Source of the DNA: Thiohalophilus sp.
GTDB taxonomy: Bacteria; Pseudomonadota; Gammaproteobacteria; UBA6429; Thiohalophilaceae
Length of the DNA stretch: 64,000 nt
Direction of reading: 5' to 3'
NCBI RefSeq assembly: GCF_034521165.1
Contig: NZ_JAXHMV010000001.1
Location: 1 to 64,000, forward strand
A program made the position numbers and the translations under genes. The notes below the pieces were generated by a model. It searched no databases, had not been told where the DNA came from, and saw only the letters and a list, made by a program, of their open reading frames with translations. Shown here in pieces: positions 37,785 to 48,226 of this stretch. Positions within the stretch are counted from its first letter, which is position 1. The number at the start of each line of letters is the position of its first letter.

Positions 37785-38869
37785 ATCGCCATCCCCGACG
37801 CATTTTGATTATGGCCGGCGGCACGGGAGGGCATGTCTTCCCGGCACTGGCTGTTGCACGTTACCTCCAGGACCAGGGTGTGGAGATCTATTGGCTGGGT
37901 ACACGCCGGGGGCTGGAGTCACGGGTTGTTCCGCAGGCGGGTTTCAGTATCCGATTTATTTCCGTCAGTGGCTTGCGGGGCAAACGTCTGTCCGGATTAT
38001 TATTCGCACCGTTTAAACTCTCCTATGCATTGTTACAGGCGGTAGCGATTTGTCTGCGACTCAAACCGGATGCCGTACTGGGAATGGGCGGCTTCGTCAC
38101 CGGCCCCGGGGGGCTGGCCGCCTGGTTGTTACGCCGGCCATTATTGATCCACGAACAAAATGCCATTCCGGGACTGACCAACCGTTTGCTCAGCCATCTG
38201 GCCTTGCAGGTGATGGAGGCGTTTCCGGGTAGCTTTAAAAATGACAAAGTCCTGCACACCGGTAATCCGGTGCGTCAGGACATTGTGGATTTACCGCAAC
38301 CGGCACAACGCTTTGCCCGACACGAGGGGGCAATTCGTATTCTGGTTGTCGGCGGAAGCCTTGGTGCGCAGGTTCTGAATGAAACCGTGCCGCAAGCACT
38401 CAGCCGGCTACCGGCACAGATGCCGGTCACGGTTCGACATCAGGCCGGCAAGGATAAACTGAAGTCGGCCCGGCAGGCGTATGCCTCGGCCGGTGTCGAG
38501 GCCCAGACCGTCATGTTTATTGAGGATATGGCCGAAGCGTTCGAATGGGCGGATCTGGTGATCTGCCGCGCCGGCGCCCTGACCGTTTTTGAACTCGCTT
38601 CTGCAGGTCTGGCTTCCATCCTGGTGCCGTACCCCTATGCAGTGGATGATCATCAGACGGCCAACGCCCGCTATTTGCAGAAGGCCGGTGCGGCCAGAGT
38701 AATGTTGGCCGCCGAGTTCAACAGCGAACGCCTGGCCTCAGTATTACGGGAATTGCTGGAACAGGGCCGGGACCGATTACTGGATATGGCACAACGGGCT
38801 CGTCAACTGGCTATGCCCGATGCCACCCGGATCGTGGGTCAGCGCTGTCTGGAGGTGATGCATGGCTAA
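37781..38869 (+). CDS. murG: Lipid I GlcNAc transferase MurG
   Basis: Adds GlcNAc to lipid I to form lipid II at the inner face of the cytoplasmic membrane. 362 residues. The first Gly-rich loop [17 protein letters not shown], the second [16 protein letters not shown] and the GT28 donor site [20 protein letters not shown] with [16 protein letters not shown] are present. The ATG overlaps the ftsW stop (ATGA) and its end overlaps murC by 8 bases. Confidence 0.97.
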   Translation: MNRHPRRILIMAGGTGGHVFPALAVARYLQDQGVEIYWLGTRRGLESRVVPQAGFSIRFISVSGLRGKRLSGLLFAPFKLSYALLQAVAICLRLKPDAVLGMGGFVTGPGGLAAWLLRRPLLIHEQNAIPGLTNRLLSHLALQVMEAFPGSFKNDKVLHTGNPVRQDIVDLPQPAQRFARHEGAIRILVVGGSLGAQVLNETVPQALSRLPAQMPVTVRHQAGKDKLKSARQAYASAGVEAQTVMFIEDMAEAFEWADLVICRAGALTVFELASAGLASILVPYPYAVDDHQTANARYLQKAGAARVMLAAEFNSERLASVLRELLEQGRDRLLDMAQRARQLAMPDATRIVGQRCLEVMHG

Positions 38870-40310
38870 ACAGCTGAGACGCTTCACCGATCTGCCCTCC
38901 GGTCAGGGTGAACCGGGTATGGGGCGGATTAACTGTATTCATTTTGTCGGCATCGGTGGTGTCGGCATGGGCGGGATCGCCGAAGTACTCATCAATCTCG
39001 GTTACGAGGTTACCGGTTCGGATATTCATGAAAATGCCGTGACCCGTCATCTGGCCCAACTGGGGGCAACTATTATTCAGGGACATGCCGCGGAAAATAT
39101 CCGCAACTGCGATGTGGTGGTGATCTCCAGCGCGATTGTTGCGGATAACCCGGAGGTCAGGGCCGCGCACCAGCAGCGTATTCCGGTGGTACCGCGCGCA
39201 GAGATGCTCGCCGAACTGATGCGCTTTCGTTACGGCATTGCCGTAGCCGGAACCCACGGCAAAACCACGACAACCAGCCTGATTGCCAGCGTCCTGGCCG
39301 AAGGCGGCGTGGACCCGACATTTGTGATTGGCGGGCGTCTCAACAGTGCCGGTACCCATGCACGTCTGGGCAGCGGGCGCTATCTGGTGGCGGAAGCCGA
39401 TGAAAGCGATGCCTCGTTTATGCATCTGCAACCGATGATGGCCATCGTAACCAATATCGATGCGGATCATATGGAAACCTACGGCGGGGATTTTGAAAAA
39501 CTGCGCCAGACCTTTGTCGAGTTTCTGCATCACCTGCCGTTTTACGGCCTGGCGGTGGTATGTATTGATGACGAGGAAATTCGCGATCTGATGCCGCACA
39601 TCAGTCGGCCCATGATTACCTATGGGCTGAACGAGGACGCGGATGTGCGCGCGGTCGATATTACCCAGGTGGCAAACCAGACTCATTTTACAATTGTACA
39701 GCGCGATTCAGGTGAACATTTTGATGTCACGTTGAATATGCCGGGACATCACAATGTTCTGAATGCGCTGGCGGCGATCGCGGTCGCGCATGAGATCGGC
39801 ATCGAAAACCAGCATATTGCCCGGGCGCTGGATAATTTCCAGGGGATCGGCCGCCGTTTCCAGATCTATGGGGAGTATGAACTTGCCCAGGGGCGGGTGA
39901 TTCATGTTGATGATTACGGTCATCATCCGCGCGAAGTGGAAGCAACCATTCAGGCGATCCGCGCCGGCTGGCCCGAACGGCGCCTGGTCGTCGTATTTCA
40001 ACCGCACCGCTATACCCGTACCCGGGACCTGTTTGAAGACTTTACCCGGGTACTGTCGGAAGTGGATGCCCTGGTCTTGCTGGAAGTGTATCCCGCCGGT
40101 GAGACACCCATTAACGGGGCCGACGGACGCTCATTGACCCGCGCCATTCGGACGCGGGGCCAGGTTGAACCGATTTTTGTCGAAGAGCTGGATGAGTTGC
40201 CGGCGGTGTTGAACGGGGTATTACAGGACAGGGATATTGTACTGACACTCGGGGCCGGGAACATTGGCGCCGCGGCGGCCCGACTCGAGCAGCAGTTGAG
40301 CGGGCAGTAA
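38862..40310 (+). CDS. murC: UDP-MurNAc:L-alanine ligase MurC
   Basis: First amino-acid ligase of peptidoglycan precursors. 482 residues. N-terminal [23 protein letters not shown] loop [20 protein letters not shown], central [20 protein letters not shown], and C-terminal [20 protein letters not shown] plus [18 protein letters not shown]. The overlap with murG and the 4-base gap to murB support cotranscription. Confidence 0.97.
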   Translation: MAKQLRRFTDLPSGQGEPGMGRINCIHFVGIGGVGMGGIAEVLINLGYEVTGSDIHENAVTRHLAQLGATIIQGHAAENIRNCDVVVISSAIVADNPEVRAAHQQRIPVVPRAEMLAELMRFRYGIAVAGTHGKTTTTSLIASVLAEGGVDPTFVIGGRLNSAGTHARLGSGRYLVAEADESDASFMHLQPMMAIVTNIDADHMETYGGDFEKLRQTFVEFLHHLPFYGLAVVCIDDEEIRDLMPHISRPMITYGLNEDADVRAVDITQVANQTHFTIVQRDSGEHFDVTLNMPGHHNVLNALAAIAVAHEIGIENQHIARALDNFQGIGRRFQIYGEYELAQGRVIHVDDYGHHPREVEATIQAIRAGWPERRLVVVFQPHRYTRTRDLFEDFTRVLSEVDALVLLEVYPAGETPINGADGRSLTRAIRTRGQVEPIFVEELDELPAVLNGVLQDRDIVLTLGAGNIGAAAARLEQQLSGQ

Positions 40311-40314
40311 CAAC

Positions 40315-41235
40315 ATGATGCAGATGGACACAATAGAGACCGGGACCATGCAACTGCGGGGCGAAATGAAACAGCTTGAACCGATGAGCCGCCATACATC
40401 CTGGCGCGTGGGCGGCGTGGCCGAGCATTTCTATCGGCCGGCGGATGTCGCCGATCTGCAGCAGTTGTTGCAGCAGTTGCCGGCCCGGGAATCGCTGTTC
40501 TGGCTGGGGCTGGGCAGTAATTTGCTGGTGCGTGATGGCGGTATTCGCGGCACGGTGATCTGTACCAGTGGTGTGCTCAACGGTATCGAGTGGCTGGAAG
40601 ATAACCGGGTGTATGTGGAAGTTGGTGTGGCCTCCCCGCAGGTGGCCCGACAAACGGCCCGGCGGGGATTGCACGGCGCCGAATTTCTCTGCGGTATTCC
40701 CGGCACCTTTGGCGGGGCTCTGGCCATGAATGCCGGTGCCATGGGCGGGGAAACCTGGAACATCGTTGAATCGGTGAAGATGATCGATCGCCAGGGCAAT
40801 CTGAGGCTCCGTCAGGCTGATAAATTCGAGACAAGTTATCGTCATGTTCGCGGCCGAGTGGATGAGTGGTTCGTCGGTGCCACGTTGCAGCTTGAAGCCG
40901 GCGATGCCAGCCAGAGCTTGCAACAGATTAAACAGCATCTGGCCCGGCGCGGCGCGACGCAGCCGACCAGTCAGCCCAATGCGGGATCGGTGTTCCGCAA
41001 TCCGCCGGGGGATTATGCGGCCCGCCTGATCGAACAGTGCGGCTTGAAAAGCACCTGCGTCGGCGGGGCCTGCGTGTCGGAAAAACACGCCAATTTTATT
41101 ATCAATACCGGGACGGCCACGGCCCGGGATATTGAACTGTTGATTGAACGGGTTGCCGATGAAGTGCAACAGGCAAGCGGCATCAAACTTGTCAGGGAAG
41201 TGCAGATTGTCGGAGAACCGCATGAGCGTGACTGA
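40315..41235 (+). CDS. murB: UDP-N-acetylenolpyruvoylglucosamine reductase MurB
   Basis: FAD- and NADPH-dependent reductase making UDP-MurNAc. About 306 residues, type I-like. FAD-binding features: LEPMSRHTSWRVGGVAEHFY, LFWLGLGSNLLVRDGGIRG and CGIPGTFGGALAMNAGAMGG; C-terminal QPNAGSVFRNPPGDYAARLI with the proton-donor Ser, and ACVSEKHANFIINTG. Three ATG codons within the first 30 bases make the exact start uncertain. It overlaps ddl by 14 bases. Confidence 0.95.
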   Translation: MMQMDTIETGTMQLRGEMKQLEPMSRHTSWRVGGVAEHFYRPADVADLQQLLQQLPARESLFWLGLGSNLLVRDGGIRGTVICTSGVLNGIEWLEDNRVYVEVGVASPQVARQTARRGLHGAEFLCGIPGTFGGALAMNAGAMGGETWNIVESVKMIDRQGNLRLRQADKFETSYRHVRGRVDEWFVGATLQLEAGDASQSLQQIKQHLARRGATQPTSQPNAGSVFRNPPGDYAARLIEQCGLKSTCVGGACVSEKHANFIINTGTATARDIELLIERVADEVQQASGIKLVREVQIVGEPHERD

Positions 41236-42214
41236 GGACAACAAAACTATCGAGCCGCGGGCCTTTGGCAAGGTCGCGGTATTGATGGGTGGCTGGTCCG
41301 CCGAACGGGCGGTCTCGTTGCGCAGCGGTCAGGCGGTACTGGATGCCCTGTTGCGCAGTGGTGTCGATGCGCAGGGTATTGACGTTAATAAAGAGACTGT
41401 CCTGCAGACGCTGGAAGCGGGTAATTACGATCGCGCCTTTATTGTCTTGCATGGTCCCGGCGGTGAGGATGGTCGAATCCAGGCGGTCCTTGAGGTGATG
41501 GATATCCCCTATACCGGCAGCGACGTGCTCTCCTCGGCACTGGCCATGGACAAATTGCGCAGCAAGATGATTCTCGAGGCCGCCGGGTTGCCGACGCCGG
41601 ATTACATGGTGCTGGATGACGATACCGATCCGGAGTATGTGGTCGCCAGTCTGGGCTTGCCGCTGATGGTCAAACCGGCGCTGGAAGGATCAAGTATCGG
41701 CATGACCCGGGTTAATGAGCCGCAGCAGATGCGTGACGCTTATACGACGGCCGCGCAATTTCCCGGCGCGGTCATTGCCGAACGCTGGATCGAGGGCGGC
41801 GAATATACCGTGACCATACTGGGCGAACAGACGTTGCCGGTGATTAAACTCGAAACCCCGAATGAGTTTTATGACTACGAGGCCAAATACCAGTCGGATC
41901 AGACCCGTTATTTATGTCCCTGCGGACTGGATCCCGAACAGGAAGGTCAATTGCAGCGTTTGGCTCTGGCGGCTTTCAAGGCGGTGGGAGCGCGTGGCTG
42001 GGGACGGGTTGACATTCTTTGCTCGGAAGACGGCAAGCCCTGGGTAATTGAACTGAATACCGTGCCGGGCATGACCGATCACTCCCTGGTTCCCATGGCG
42101 GCCAGAGCTATTGGTATGGACTTCGATCAGCTGGTTTACGCAATTCTTGCCCAGACACTGGAAGGCCATAACGGCGACCATCAGCATGGAGGTGGCCATG
42201 TCGGCGCGGGCTAA
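41222..42214 (+). CDS. ddl: D-alanine:D-alanine ligase Ddl
   Basis: Makes D-Ala-D-Ala for the pentapeptide. ATP-grasp enzyme of 330 residues from the ATG at 41,222, which has GGAG seven bases upstream; the frame is open further back but only inside murB. Motifs: KVAVLMGGWSAERAVSLRSG, IVLHGPGGEDGRIQAVLEVM, LPLMVKPALEGSSIGMTRV, then WGRVDILCSEDGKPWVIELN and TVPGMTDHSLVPMAARAIG. The order murB-ddl-ftsQ-ftsA-ftsZ is usual for gammaproteobacteria. Confidence 0.96.
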   Translation: MSVTEDNKTIEPRAFGKVAVLMGGWSAERAVSLRSGQAVLDALLRSGVDAQGIDVNKETVLQTLEAGNYDRAFIVLHGPGGEDGRIQAVLEVMDIPYTGSDVLSSALAMDKLRSKMILEAAGLPTPDYMVLDDDTDPEYVVASLGLPLMVKPALEGSSIGMTRVNEPQQMRDAYTTAAQFPGAVIAERWIEGGEYTVTILGEQTLPVIKLETPNEFYDYEAKYQSDQTRYLCPCGLDPEQEGQLQRLALAAFKAVGARGWGRVDILCSEDGKPWVIELNTVPGMTDHSLVPMAARAIGMDFDQLVYAILAQTLEGHNGDHQHGGGHVGAG

Positions 42215-42950
42215 CCAGGCAGTACTTATGCAAGGCGGGGAGCTTTTCAAATTTCGCCCCGGGCGACTGTTGCTGATTCTGTCGGTGATATTGTCGGGGG
42301 TATTGCTGTACTGGGGTATCCAGAGCCTGGTTAATCCGCTGAACGTACCGGTGGATAAAATTCGCGTGCAGGGGAGCTTTGTCAATGTAACCGAGGCCAT
42401 GCTCAATCCGCTTTCGAAAAGTTTATCCGGTGTCGGTTATTTCGATATCAATGTGGCCGCCGTGCAGCAACAGGTCGAGAGTCTGCCCTGGATTAAACAT
42501 GCGACCGTGCGACGCATCTGGCCCGATACGCTGGCAATCCATTTTATTGAACAACAACCCCTGGCTGTCTGGGCGGCTGGCGGGTTGCTAAACCGGAACG
42601 GCGACATATTCAAACCGGCTGCATCAACCTTTCCCCCGGATCTTCCGGTTTTCCAGGGGCCGGAAAAATTGAGCGGCAAAATGCGGGATGCCCATCAACG
42701 TTTTTCCGGATTGTTGGCACCACTGGGAATGCAGATTGTGAAATTGAAACTGGATCAACGCCAGGCGTGGCGAATCAGCCTGGATAACGGCATTCACCTG
42801 AAACTGGGGCGTGAACATGAATTTGAACGTCTGGCGCGCTTCGTCCGGGTTTACCCCCGGCTTAGTTCGCTGGACAAAGGTCGCGTGACACGGATTGATT
42901 TGCGCTACACCAACGGCATGGCGGTGGCATGGGAACAGAACAGGACATGA
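42198..42950 (+). CDS. ftsQ: Cell division protein FtsQ
   Basis: Bitopic divisome protein that links the early and late complexes through FtsB/FtsL. From the ATG at 42,198 (GGAGG six bases upstream) it has 250 residues and overlaps ddl by 17 bases. A short cytoplasmic segment precedes the transmembrane helix RLLLILSVILSGVLLYWG, followed by the POTRA domain PVDKIRVQGSFVNVTEAML, IKHATVRRIWPDTLAIHFIE and the beta domain ending RVTRIDLRYTNGMAVAWE. Confidence 0.93.
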   Translation: MSARANQAVLMQGGELFKFRPGRLLLILSVILSGVLLYWGIQSLVNPLNVPVDKIRVQGSFVNVTEAMLNPLSKSLSGVGYFDINVAAVQQQVESLPWIKHATVRRIWPDTLAIHFIEQQPLAVWAAGGLLNRNGDIFKPAASTFPPDLPVFQGPEKLSGKMRDAHQRFSGLLAPLGMQIVKLKLDQRQAWRISLDNGIHLKLGREHEFERLARFVRVYPRLSSLDKGRVTRIDLRYTNGMAVAWEQNRT

Positions 42951-42974
42951 AAACGCGTTCGGGAGTGACATTGA

Positions 42975-44210
42975 ATGTCTAAGAAAACAGAAAAAAACCT
43001 GATCGTCGGACTCGATATCGGCACCTCCAAGGTGGTTGCGATTGTCGGTGAGGTTACCCCGGAGAATGATATCGAAATTATCGGGCTGGGTTCGCATCCG
43101 TCCCGCGGTCTGAAAAAGGGTGTGGTGGTGAATATTGAATCCACGGTGCAGTCGATCCAGCGCGCGGTGGAGGAAGCGGAACTGATGGCCGGTTGTCAGA
43201 TCCACTCGGTCTATGCCGGAATCGCCGGCAGCCATATCCGCAGCCTTAACTCGCACGGCATCGTGGCGATCCGGGACAAGGAAGTGACCCAGTACGATGT
43301 CGAACGGGTGATCGATGCGGCGCGGGCGGTCGCGATACCGGCCGATCAAAAGGTGCTGCACATTATGCCGCAGGAATTCATTATCGACGATCAGGAAAGC
43401 ATCCGTGAGCCGATCGGCATGTCCGGCGTGCGCCTGGAAGCCAAGGTACACATGGTGACCGGTGCGGTGAGTGCTGCGCAGAACATTATCAAGTGCGTCC
43501 GTCGCTGCGGACTGGAAGTGGACGACATCATTCTCGAGCAGCTGGCGTCCAGCCATTCGGTATTGACCGAGGACGAAAAGGAACTGGGGGTCTGCCTGGT
43601 GGATGTCGGCGGCGGCACCACCGACATTGCTGTGTTCACCGAGGGGGCGATTCGCCACACCGCGGTGATTCCCATCGCCGGCGATCAGGTGACCAATGAT
43701 ATTGCCGTGGCTCTGCGCACGCCGACCCAGCATGCCGAGGAGATCAAAATCAAATACGCCTGTGCGCTGACCCAGCTGGCCAGCGCCGATGAAACCATTG
43801 AAGTGCCCAGTGTCGGTGAACGACCGGTAAGACGTCTTGCCCGCCAGACCCTGGCCGAGGTGGTCGAGCCGCGTTACGAAGAGCTGTTCACGCTGATTCA
43901 GGCCGAGTTGCGTCGCAGCGGATTCGAGGATCTGTGTGCCGCCGGCATCGTACTGACCGGGGGCAGTTCCAAGATGGAAGGCACGGTGGAACTGGCCGAG
44001 GAGATCTTCCACATGCCGGTGCGCCAGGGCCTGCCGCAATATGTCAGCGGGCTGGTGGATGTGGTGCGTAATCCCATTTATTCCACCGGGGTCGGGTTAC
44101 TGCTGTTCGGTTATCAGAATCGTGCCTTGCGTGAAGCGGAAACACGCATGGGCGGTGGTTTTACAACCGTCTTGCGACGGATGAAGAGCTGGTTTCAGGG
44201 AAATTTCTAA
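42975..44210 (+). CDS. ftsA: Cell division protein FtsA
   Basis: Actin-like membrane tether of FtsZ. 411 residues. Actin-fold motifs: IVGLDIGTSKVVAIVGEVT, the 1C domain region HSVYAGIAGSHIRSLNS, phosphate-2 VCLVDVGGGTTDIAVFTEG and VLTGGSSKMEGTVELAEEIF. The C-terminal amphipathic helix TVLRRMKSWFQGNF is the membrane-targeting sequence. Located between ftsQ and ftsZ. Confidence 0.97.
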   Translation: MSKKTEKNLIVGLDIGTSKVVAIVGEVTPENDIEIIGLGSHPSRGLKKGVVVNIESTVQSIQRAVEEAELMAGCQIHSVYAGIAGSHIRSLNSHGIVAIRDKEVTQYDVERVIDAARAVAIPADQKVLHIMPQEFIIDDQESIREPIGMSGVRLEAKVHMVTGAVSAAQNIIKCVRRCGLEVDDIILEQLASSHSVLTEDEKELGVCLVDVGGGTTDIAVFTEGAIRHTAVIPIAGDQVTNDIAVALRTPTQHAEEIKIKYACALTQLASADETIEVPSVGERPVRRLARQTLAEVVEPRYEELFTLIQAELRRSGFEDLCAAGIVLTGGSSKMEGTVELAEEIFHMPVRQGLPQYVSGLVDVVRNPIYSTGVGLLLFGYQNRALREAETRMGGGFTTVLRRMKSWFQGNF

Positions 44211-44273
44211 AGGATTTGTGACGTAGACACAATGTAACAACCAACTGCGTTGTCAGTGAGGAGGGGTAAAGAA

Positions 44274-45419
44274 ATGTTTGAACTAATGGATACTTACAGT
44301 CAGAACGCCGTGATAAAAGTGATCGGTGTAGGTGGCGGTGGTGGTAATGCCGTCGAACACATGGTGGTCCAGAGTATCGAAGGGGTGGATTTCATCTGCG
44401 CCAATACCGATGCCCAGGCCATGAAAAACAGCTCTGCCAAGACCCTGTTGCAACTGGGTGGCGGTGTCACCAAGGGACTCGGGGCCGGGGCCAATCCGGA
44501 AACCGGACGTAATGCGGCGATGGAAGATCGTGAACGCATCCAGGAAGTGCTGGAAGGCGCCGACATGGTCTTTATCACCGCCGGCATGGGTGGCGGAACC
44601 GGCACCGGCGGTGCGCCGATCGTGGCGCAGATTGCCCGCGACATGGGCATTCTCACCGTGGCGGTGGTCACCAAGCCGTTTCCCTTTGAAGGCAAAAAGC
44701 GCATGGAAGTGGCCATGGCCGGGATGGATGAGCTCAAGCAGTACGTCGATTCGCTCATCACCATTCCCAATGAAAAACTGCTCAGCGTGCTGGGCAAGAA
44801 CATCAGCCTGCTGGATGCCTTCAAGGCGGCCAACGATGTGTTGCTTGGCGCGGTGCAGGGCATTGCCGAGCTGATCACCCGTCCGGGTCTGATCAACGTC
44901 GACTTTGCCGATGTGCGAACCGTCATGTCCGAAATGGGCATGGCCATGATGGGTTCCGGTCGGGCCTCCGGTGAAGATCGGGCCCGCGAAGCGGCCGAAG
45001 CGGCGATTGCCAGTCCCTTGCTGGAAGACGTCAACCTGGCCGGGGCACGCGGGATTCTGGTCAACGTGACCGCCGGGATGGACATGTCCATCGGTGAGTT
45101 CGAAGAGGTGGGTAACACGGTCAAGCAGTTTGCCTCCGAGAACGCCACGGTCGTGGTGGGAACCGTGATTGATCCGGCGATGTCCGGCGAGCTGCGGGTT
45201 ACCGTGGTGGCAACCGGTCTGGGCAACGAGTTGAAACAGGGCGACAAGCCGAAACTGGTGGTCAACAAGAAAAGCGATGGCGAGGTGGATTACAATCAGC
45301 TGGATCGCCCGACGGTCATGCGCAACAAGGGGGCGGCCGAAGGCAAAGGCTCTCGCCAGGGTGACGGGGATATGGAGTATCTGGATATTCCGGCGTTCCT
45401 GCGGCGTCAGGCGGACTGA
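44274..45419 (+). CDS. ftsZ: Cell division GTPase FtsZ
   Basis: Tubulin-like GTPase that forms the Z ring. From the ATG at 44,274 (strong GAGGAGG about 10 bases upstream) it has 381 residues; a longer frame opens at 44,250 but lacks a site. Motifs: [18 protein letters not shown], the tubulin signature [26 protein letters not shown]-like and [15 protein letters not shown]; the C-terminal peptide [15 protein letters not shown] binds FtsA and ZipA. Confidence 0.98.
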   Translation: MFELMDTYSQNAVIKVIGVGGGGGNAVEHMVVQSIEGVDFICANTDAQAMKNSSAKTLLQLGGGVTKGLGAGANPETGRNAAMEDRERIQEVLEGADMVFITAGMGGGTGTGGAPIVAQIARDMGILTVAVVTKPFPFEGKKRMEVAMAGMDELKQYVDSLITIPNEKLLSVLGKNISLLDAFKAANDVLLGAVQGIAELITRPGLINVDFADVRTVMSEMGMAMMGSGRASGEDRAREAAEAAIASPLLEDVNLAGARGILVNVTAGMDMSIGEFEEVGNTVKQFASENATVVVGTVIDPAMSGELRVTVVATGLGNELKQGDKPKLVVNKKSDGEVDYNQLDRPTVMRNKGAAEGKGSRQGDGDMEYLDIPAFLRRQAD

Positions 45420-45570
45420 ATGCTGCTGCCGCCGCAGAGGCGGGACGCTTCTGTGACGGAGGTAGCGGATTTATCTGTGATAGAGGTATCAAGTTTTCCC
45501 TGAAATCGCCGTTTATCGCCATAAGTTGCTGTAAGATGTGAACTTGTTTTATTATGCGGGTTTTCTCGCG

Positions 45571-45580
45571 GTGCTATACT
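45571..45580 (+). promoter_or_regulatory. Candidate extended -10 promoter upstream of lpxC
   Basis: TGCTATACT (TG-N-TATACT) lies about 90 bases before the lpxC start in the 248-bp ftsZ-lpxC gap; an extended -10 does not need a strong -35, and none of good quality is found at 17 bases. A separate promoter here would agree with lpxC often being transcribed independently of the dcw cluster. Confidence 0.35.
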
Positions 45581-45667
45581 TACGCCCACGCACTCGTTCG
45601 TAGTGAAGCAGGCCTGAATTTTGCATCGCCCAGGAAGACCTGAGAATCAAAAAGGAGAAAACGGCTA

Positions 45668-46579
45668 GTGATTAACCAGCGTACACTGAAAAATGTCATT
45701 CGCGCCACCGGCGTGGGTCTGCACACCGGTGAAAAAGTCTACCTCACCCTTCGACCAGCTGCAGCGGATACGGGCATTATTTTCAGACGCGTGGACTTGC
45801 CGGAACCGGTTGAAATCCCGGCCGTTCCCGAGAATGTCGGGGATACGACCCTGTCTACCACCCTGATCAAGGACGGCATTCGGGTCTCCACCGTGGAGCA
45901 CCTGCTGTCGGCTCTGGCCGGGCTGGGCATCGACAACGCCTATATTGATCTGAATGCGCCGGAAGTACCGATTATGGACGGCAGTGCCGGCCCCTTTGTG
46001 TTTCTGGTGCAATCGGCTGGCATTCAGGAGCAAAAGGCACCAAAACGGTTCATCCGGATTAAAAAGCCGATCGTGATTGAAGAAGACGATAAATGGGTGC
46101 GCTTTGAACCGTTCGAGGGGTTCAAAGTGTCGTTCACCATTGATTTTGACCACCCGGTGTTCAAGGATCAAAATCAGACTGCGATGATCGATTTTTCCAC
46201 TACCTCCTTCGTCAAGGAGGTCAGCCGGGCCCGGACCTTCGGTTTCATGAGCCAGATTGAGAACCTGCGGGCCCATAATCTGGCGCTGGGCGGCAGCCTC
46301 GACAATGCAGTTGTCGTGGATGAATACCGGGTACTGAATGAGGACGGTCTGCGCTATGTGGACGAATTCGTCAAACACAAGATTCTGGATTCCATCGGCG
46401 ATCTCTATTTGCTGGGACACAGCCTGATCGGTGCCTTCAGCGGCCACAAATCCGGCCATGCCCTGAACAACCGCCTGTTGCGCGAGTTGCTGGCCAACAA
46501 AGAAGCCTGGGAAGAGGTAACTTTCGAGGATCCGGCCAAGGCGCCCATCTCCTTTGTCCAGCCGGTTCAGGTCACCTGA
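45668..46579 (+). CDS. lpxC: UDP-3-O-acyl-GlcNAc deacetylase LpxC
   Basis: Committed step of lipid A synthesis; Zn-dependent. 303 residues from a GTG start preceded by AAGGAG. Motifs: [40 protein letters not shown] (zinc His), [20 protein letters not shown], then [20 protein letters not shown] and [18 protein letters not shown] with the remaining metal and catalytic residues. A hairpin terminator follows. It ends the mur-fts run. Confidence 0.97.
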   Translation: MINQRTLKNVIRATGVGLHTGEKVYLTLRPAAADTGIIFRRVDLPEPVEIPAVPENVGDTTLSTTLIKDGIRVSTVEHLLSALAGLGIDNAYIDLNAPEVPIMDGSAGPFVFLVQSAGIQEQKAPKRFIRIKKPIVIEEDDKWVRFEPFEGFKVSFTIDFDHPVFKDQNQTAMIDFSTTSFVKEVSRARTFGFMSQIENLRAHNLALGGSLDNAVVVDEYRVLNEDGLRYVDEFVKHKILDSIGDLYLLGHSLIGAFSGHKSGHALNNRLLRELLANKEAWEEVTFEDPAKAPISFVQPVQVT

Positions 46580-46603
46580 AACCGCGTTGTGACACCCCAA
46601 AAG

Positions 46604-46627
46604 CACCGGCAATCGCCGGTGTTTTTA
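46604..46627 (+). terminator. Rho-independent terminator after lpxC
   Basis: CACCGGC (46,604-46,610) and GCCGGTG (46,615-46,621) form a stem with an AATC loop, followed by a T-run TTTTTATTT. The dciA gene is oppositely oriented just beyond, so the signal ends the lpxC transcript before convergence. Confidence 0.8.
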
Positions 46628-46720
46628 TTTGGGCGGGACGAATCATGTGGGACTGGTGCGCGGATCCGGAAGATCGCGACCCGAAAAGCTTATCATTCGA
46701 GTCGAATGTATAAGAGTTAC

Positions 46721-47176
46721 TTATTTATCCCCGGTCCGACGGGGCCGACTTAATCGTTGCAGGGCCTCGCGCAGGACGGGATCGTCAATGGCCTCGGCCA
46801 TGGCCTGGATATTTCGGCTGGCGGCGGGGGTAATCTCGCGTTTGTCCGGGGGCTTTTCGACCGGCGTCGGCGTGGCCGGGGCGACATGGATTTTTATGGA
46901 TTTAAGTCCTTGTAAATCAGGGATATTTTGCTTAAGCTCTTGCAGCAGGGTGGGAACGTAATAACGCAAACGCGACGCCCAGACCGGTGAGTCCACCTGG
47001 ATAATCAGTTGTTCGGTATCATAGCGGGCCACCTGGCAATGATCCGTCAGCGGCGCAGCGAGCACCGCTAACAGATGCTGATTGAGTCGCCGCAACTGGC
47101 GGGTGGTTGTGACCAGGTCCGCAAGCCGGGTCTTTTCTCCGTGCAGGAGCTTGTACAATGGTCTGGGAGTATTCAT
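46721..47176 (-). CDS. dciA: DUF721 protein DciA, replicative helicase loader-like
   Basis: 151 residues. The N-terminal helix-rich region LYKLLHGEKTRLADLVTTTR and RLNQHLLAVLAAPLTDHCQV precedes the KH-like fold with DTEQLIIQVDSPVWASRLRY and YVPTLLQELKQNIPDLQGLK, characteristic of DUF721. In many bacteria lacking DnaC/DnaI, DciA acts with DnaB. It stands alone on the minus strand between lpxC and the M23 gene, as in many gammaproteobacteria next to secA. Confidence 0.8.
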   Translation of the reverse strand: MNTPRPLYKLLHGEKTRLADLVTTTRQLRRLNQHLLAVLAAPLTDHCQVARYDTEQLIIQVDSPVWASRLRYYVPTLLQELKQNIPDLQGLKSIKIHVAPATPTPVEKPPDKREITPAASRNIQAMAEAIDDPVLREALQRLSRPRRTGDK

Positions 47177-47258
47177 ACTGGATTATGAAGGGTTTGCCCG
47201 GTTAATCGGAAAATTCACTTTAACCTCACATTAAAATAACAAGAGCTGTGTTGTCACT

Positions 47259-48194
47259 ATGAATATCGTTGTTCTGAGACGGAAAAAAGGCTGTTCGGGG
47301 TTGTGGACCCTGAGTAAACATCGCCTGATCAGCCTTGTTCTGAGCACTGCCATTGTGATGCCGGCGGCGTTCATGGGTGTGGGCTATTATCTGGGCGTCG
47401 CGCATATGAAAGCGAACCCGGACGATCTGAACCTGGCCCTGCAATCGGAACTCGATGCCCAGCGCTTGCGAATCGAGGAAGTGACCCGCAACGCGCAGGA
47501 CAGCATGGACGCGCTGGCACTGCGTCTGGGCAATCTGCAGTCCCATGTGGTCAGGCTGGATGCGCTGGGACAGCGCCTGACCCAGATGGCCAATCTGGAT
47601 GGCGGCGAATTCAATTTCGAGCAGGCTCCGGCCCAGGGCGGGCCTGTATCAAGCAGCGAACAGCTGTCCGCTGATTCGATCAATGTGCCGGATTTCATTG
47701 AATCGCTGGAAGAACTGTCTTCGAAAATCGACGACCGCAGCCAGCAGCTCGGTGTACTGGAAGAGATGATCATGACCCGCAACCTGCAGGCCGAAGTGGT
47801 CCCGGCAGGGCGGCCTATCAAACGCGGCTGGCTGTCGTCCTATTACGGTATGCGCACCGATCCCTTCAATGGCCGACGCACCCATCATTCGGGTATCGAT
47901 TTCGCCGGCAAGGAAGGCTCCGAGGTGGTGGCCGTGGCGGCCGGGGTGGTCACCTATTCCGGCAAGCGCTCCGGCTACGGCCGACTGGTCGAGGTGAACC
48001 ACGGCAAGGGCTATGTGACCCGTTACGGGCACAACAAGGAAAACCTGGTGGAAGTCGGTGACACCATCAAAAAGGGCCAGGTGATTGCCAAAATGGGCAG
48101 TTCGGGGCGTTCTACCGGTCCGCACGTTCACCTGGAAGTGTTGCTCAACGGCCGTACTGTCGATCCCAAAAAATACATCATGGCCAGCAATTAA
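47259..48194 (+). CDS. M23 (LytM-type) peptidase, membrane anchored
   Basis: 311 residues: a short basic N-terminus (VVLRRKKGCSGLWTLSKHR), a transmembrane helix LISLVLSTAIVMPAAFMGVG, a coiled segment (about residues 65-110), and a C-terminal LytM domain. Catalytic and zinc residues are seen in RRTHHSGIDFAGKEGSEVVA (H-x-x-x-D), TRYGHNKENLVEVGDTIKKG and RSTGPHVHLEVLLNG (H-x-H). A murein endopeptidase or a regulator of amidases. The gene is often found just before secA in gammaproteobacteria. RBS is not evident but the start is fixed by the basic/TM pattern. Confidence 0.9.
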   Translation: MNIVVLRRKKGCSGLWTLSKHRLISLVLSTAIVMPAAFMGVGYYLGVAHMKANPDDLNLALQSELDAQRLRIEEVTRNAQDSMDALALRLGNLQSHVVRLDALGQRLTQMANLDGGEFNFEQAPAQGGPVSSSEQLSADSINVPDFIESLEELSSKIDDRSQQLGVLEEMIMTRNLQAEVVPAGRPIKRGWLSSYYGMRTDPFNGRRTHHSGIDFAGKEGSEVVAVAAGVVTYSGKRSGYGRLVEVNHGKGYVTRYGHNKENLVEVGDTIKKGQVIAKMGSSGRSTGPHVHLEVLLNGRTVDPKKYIMASN

Positions 48195-48226
48195 GCTGTG
48201 TTGCGTCCTGCTGACGGCTAATCCGT

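Noticed and set aside
42624..44039. 471-codon antisense frame opposite ftsQ/ftsA
   Set aside because: Shadow of conserved genes; translated sequence is His/Arg-rich with no domain.
46721..47176. Small + strand frame at 46,629-46,961 over the lpxC-dciA gap
   Set aside because: It overlaps the antisense of dciA and begins after the terminator without ribosome-binding site; low-complexity Arg/Ser product.
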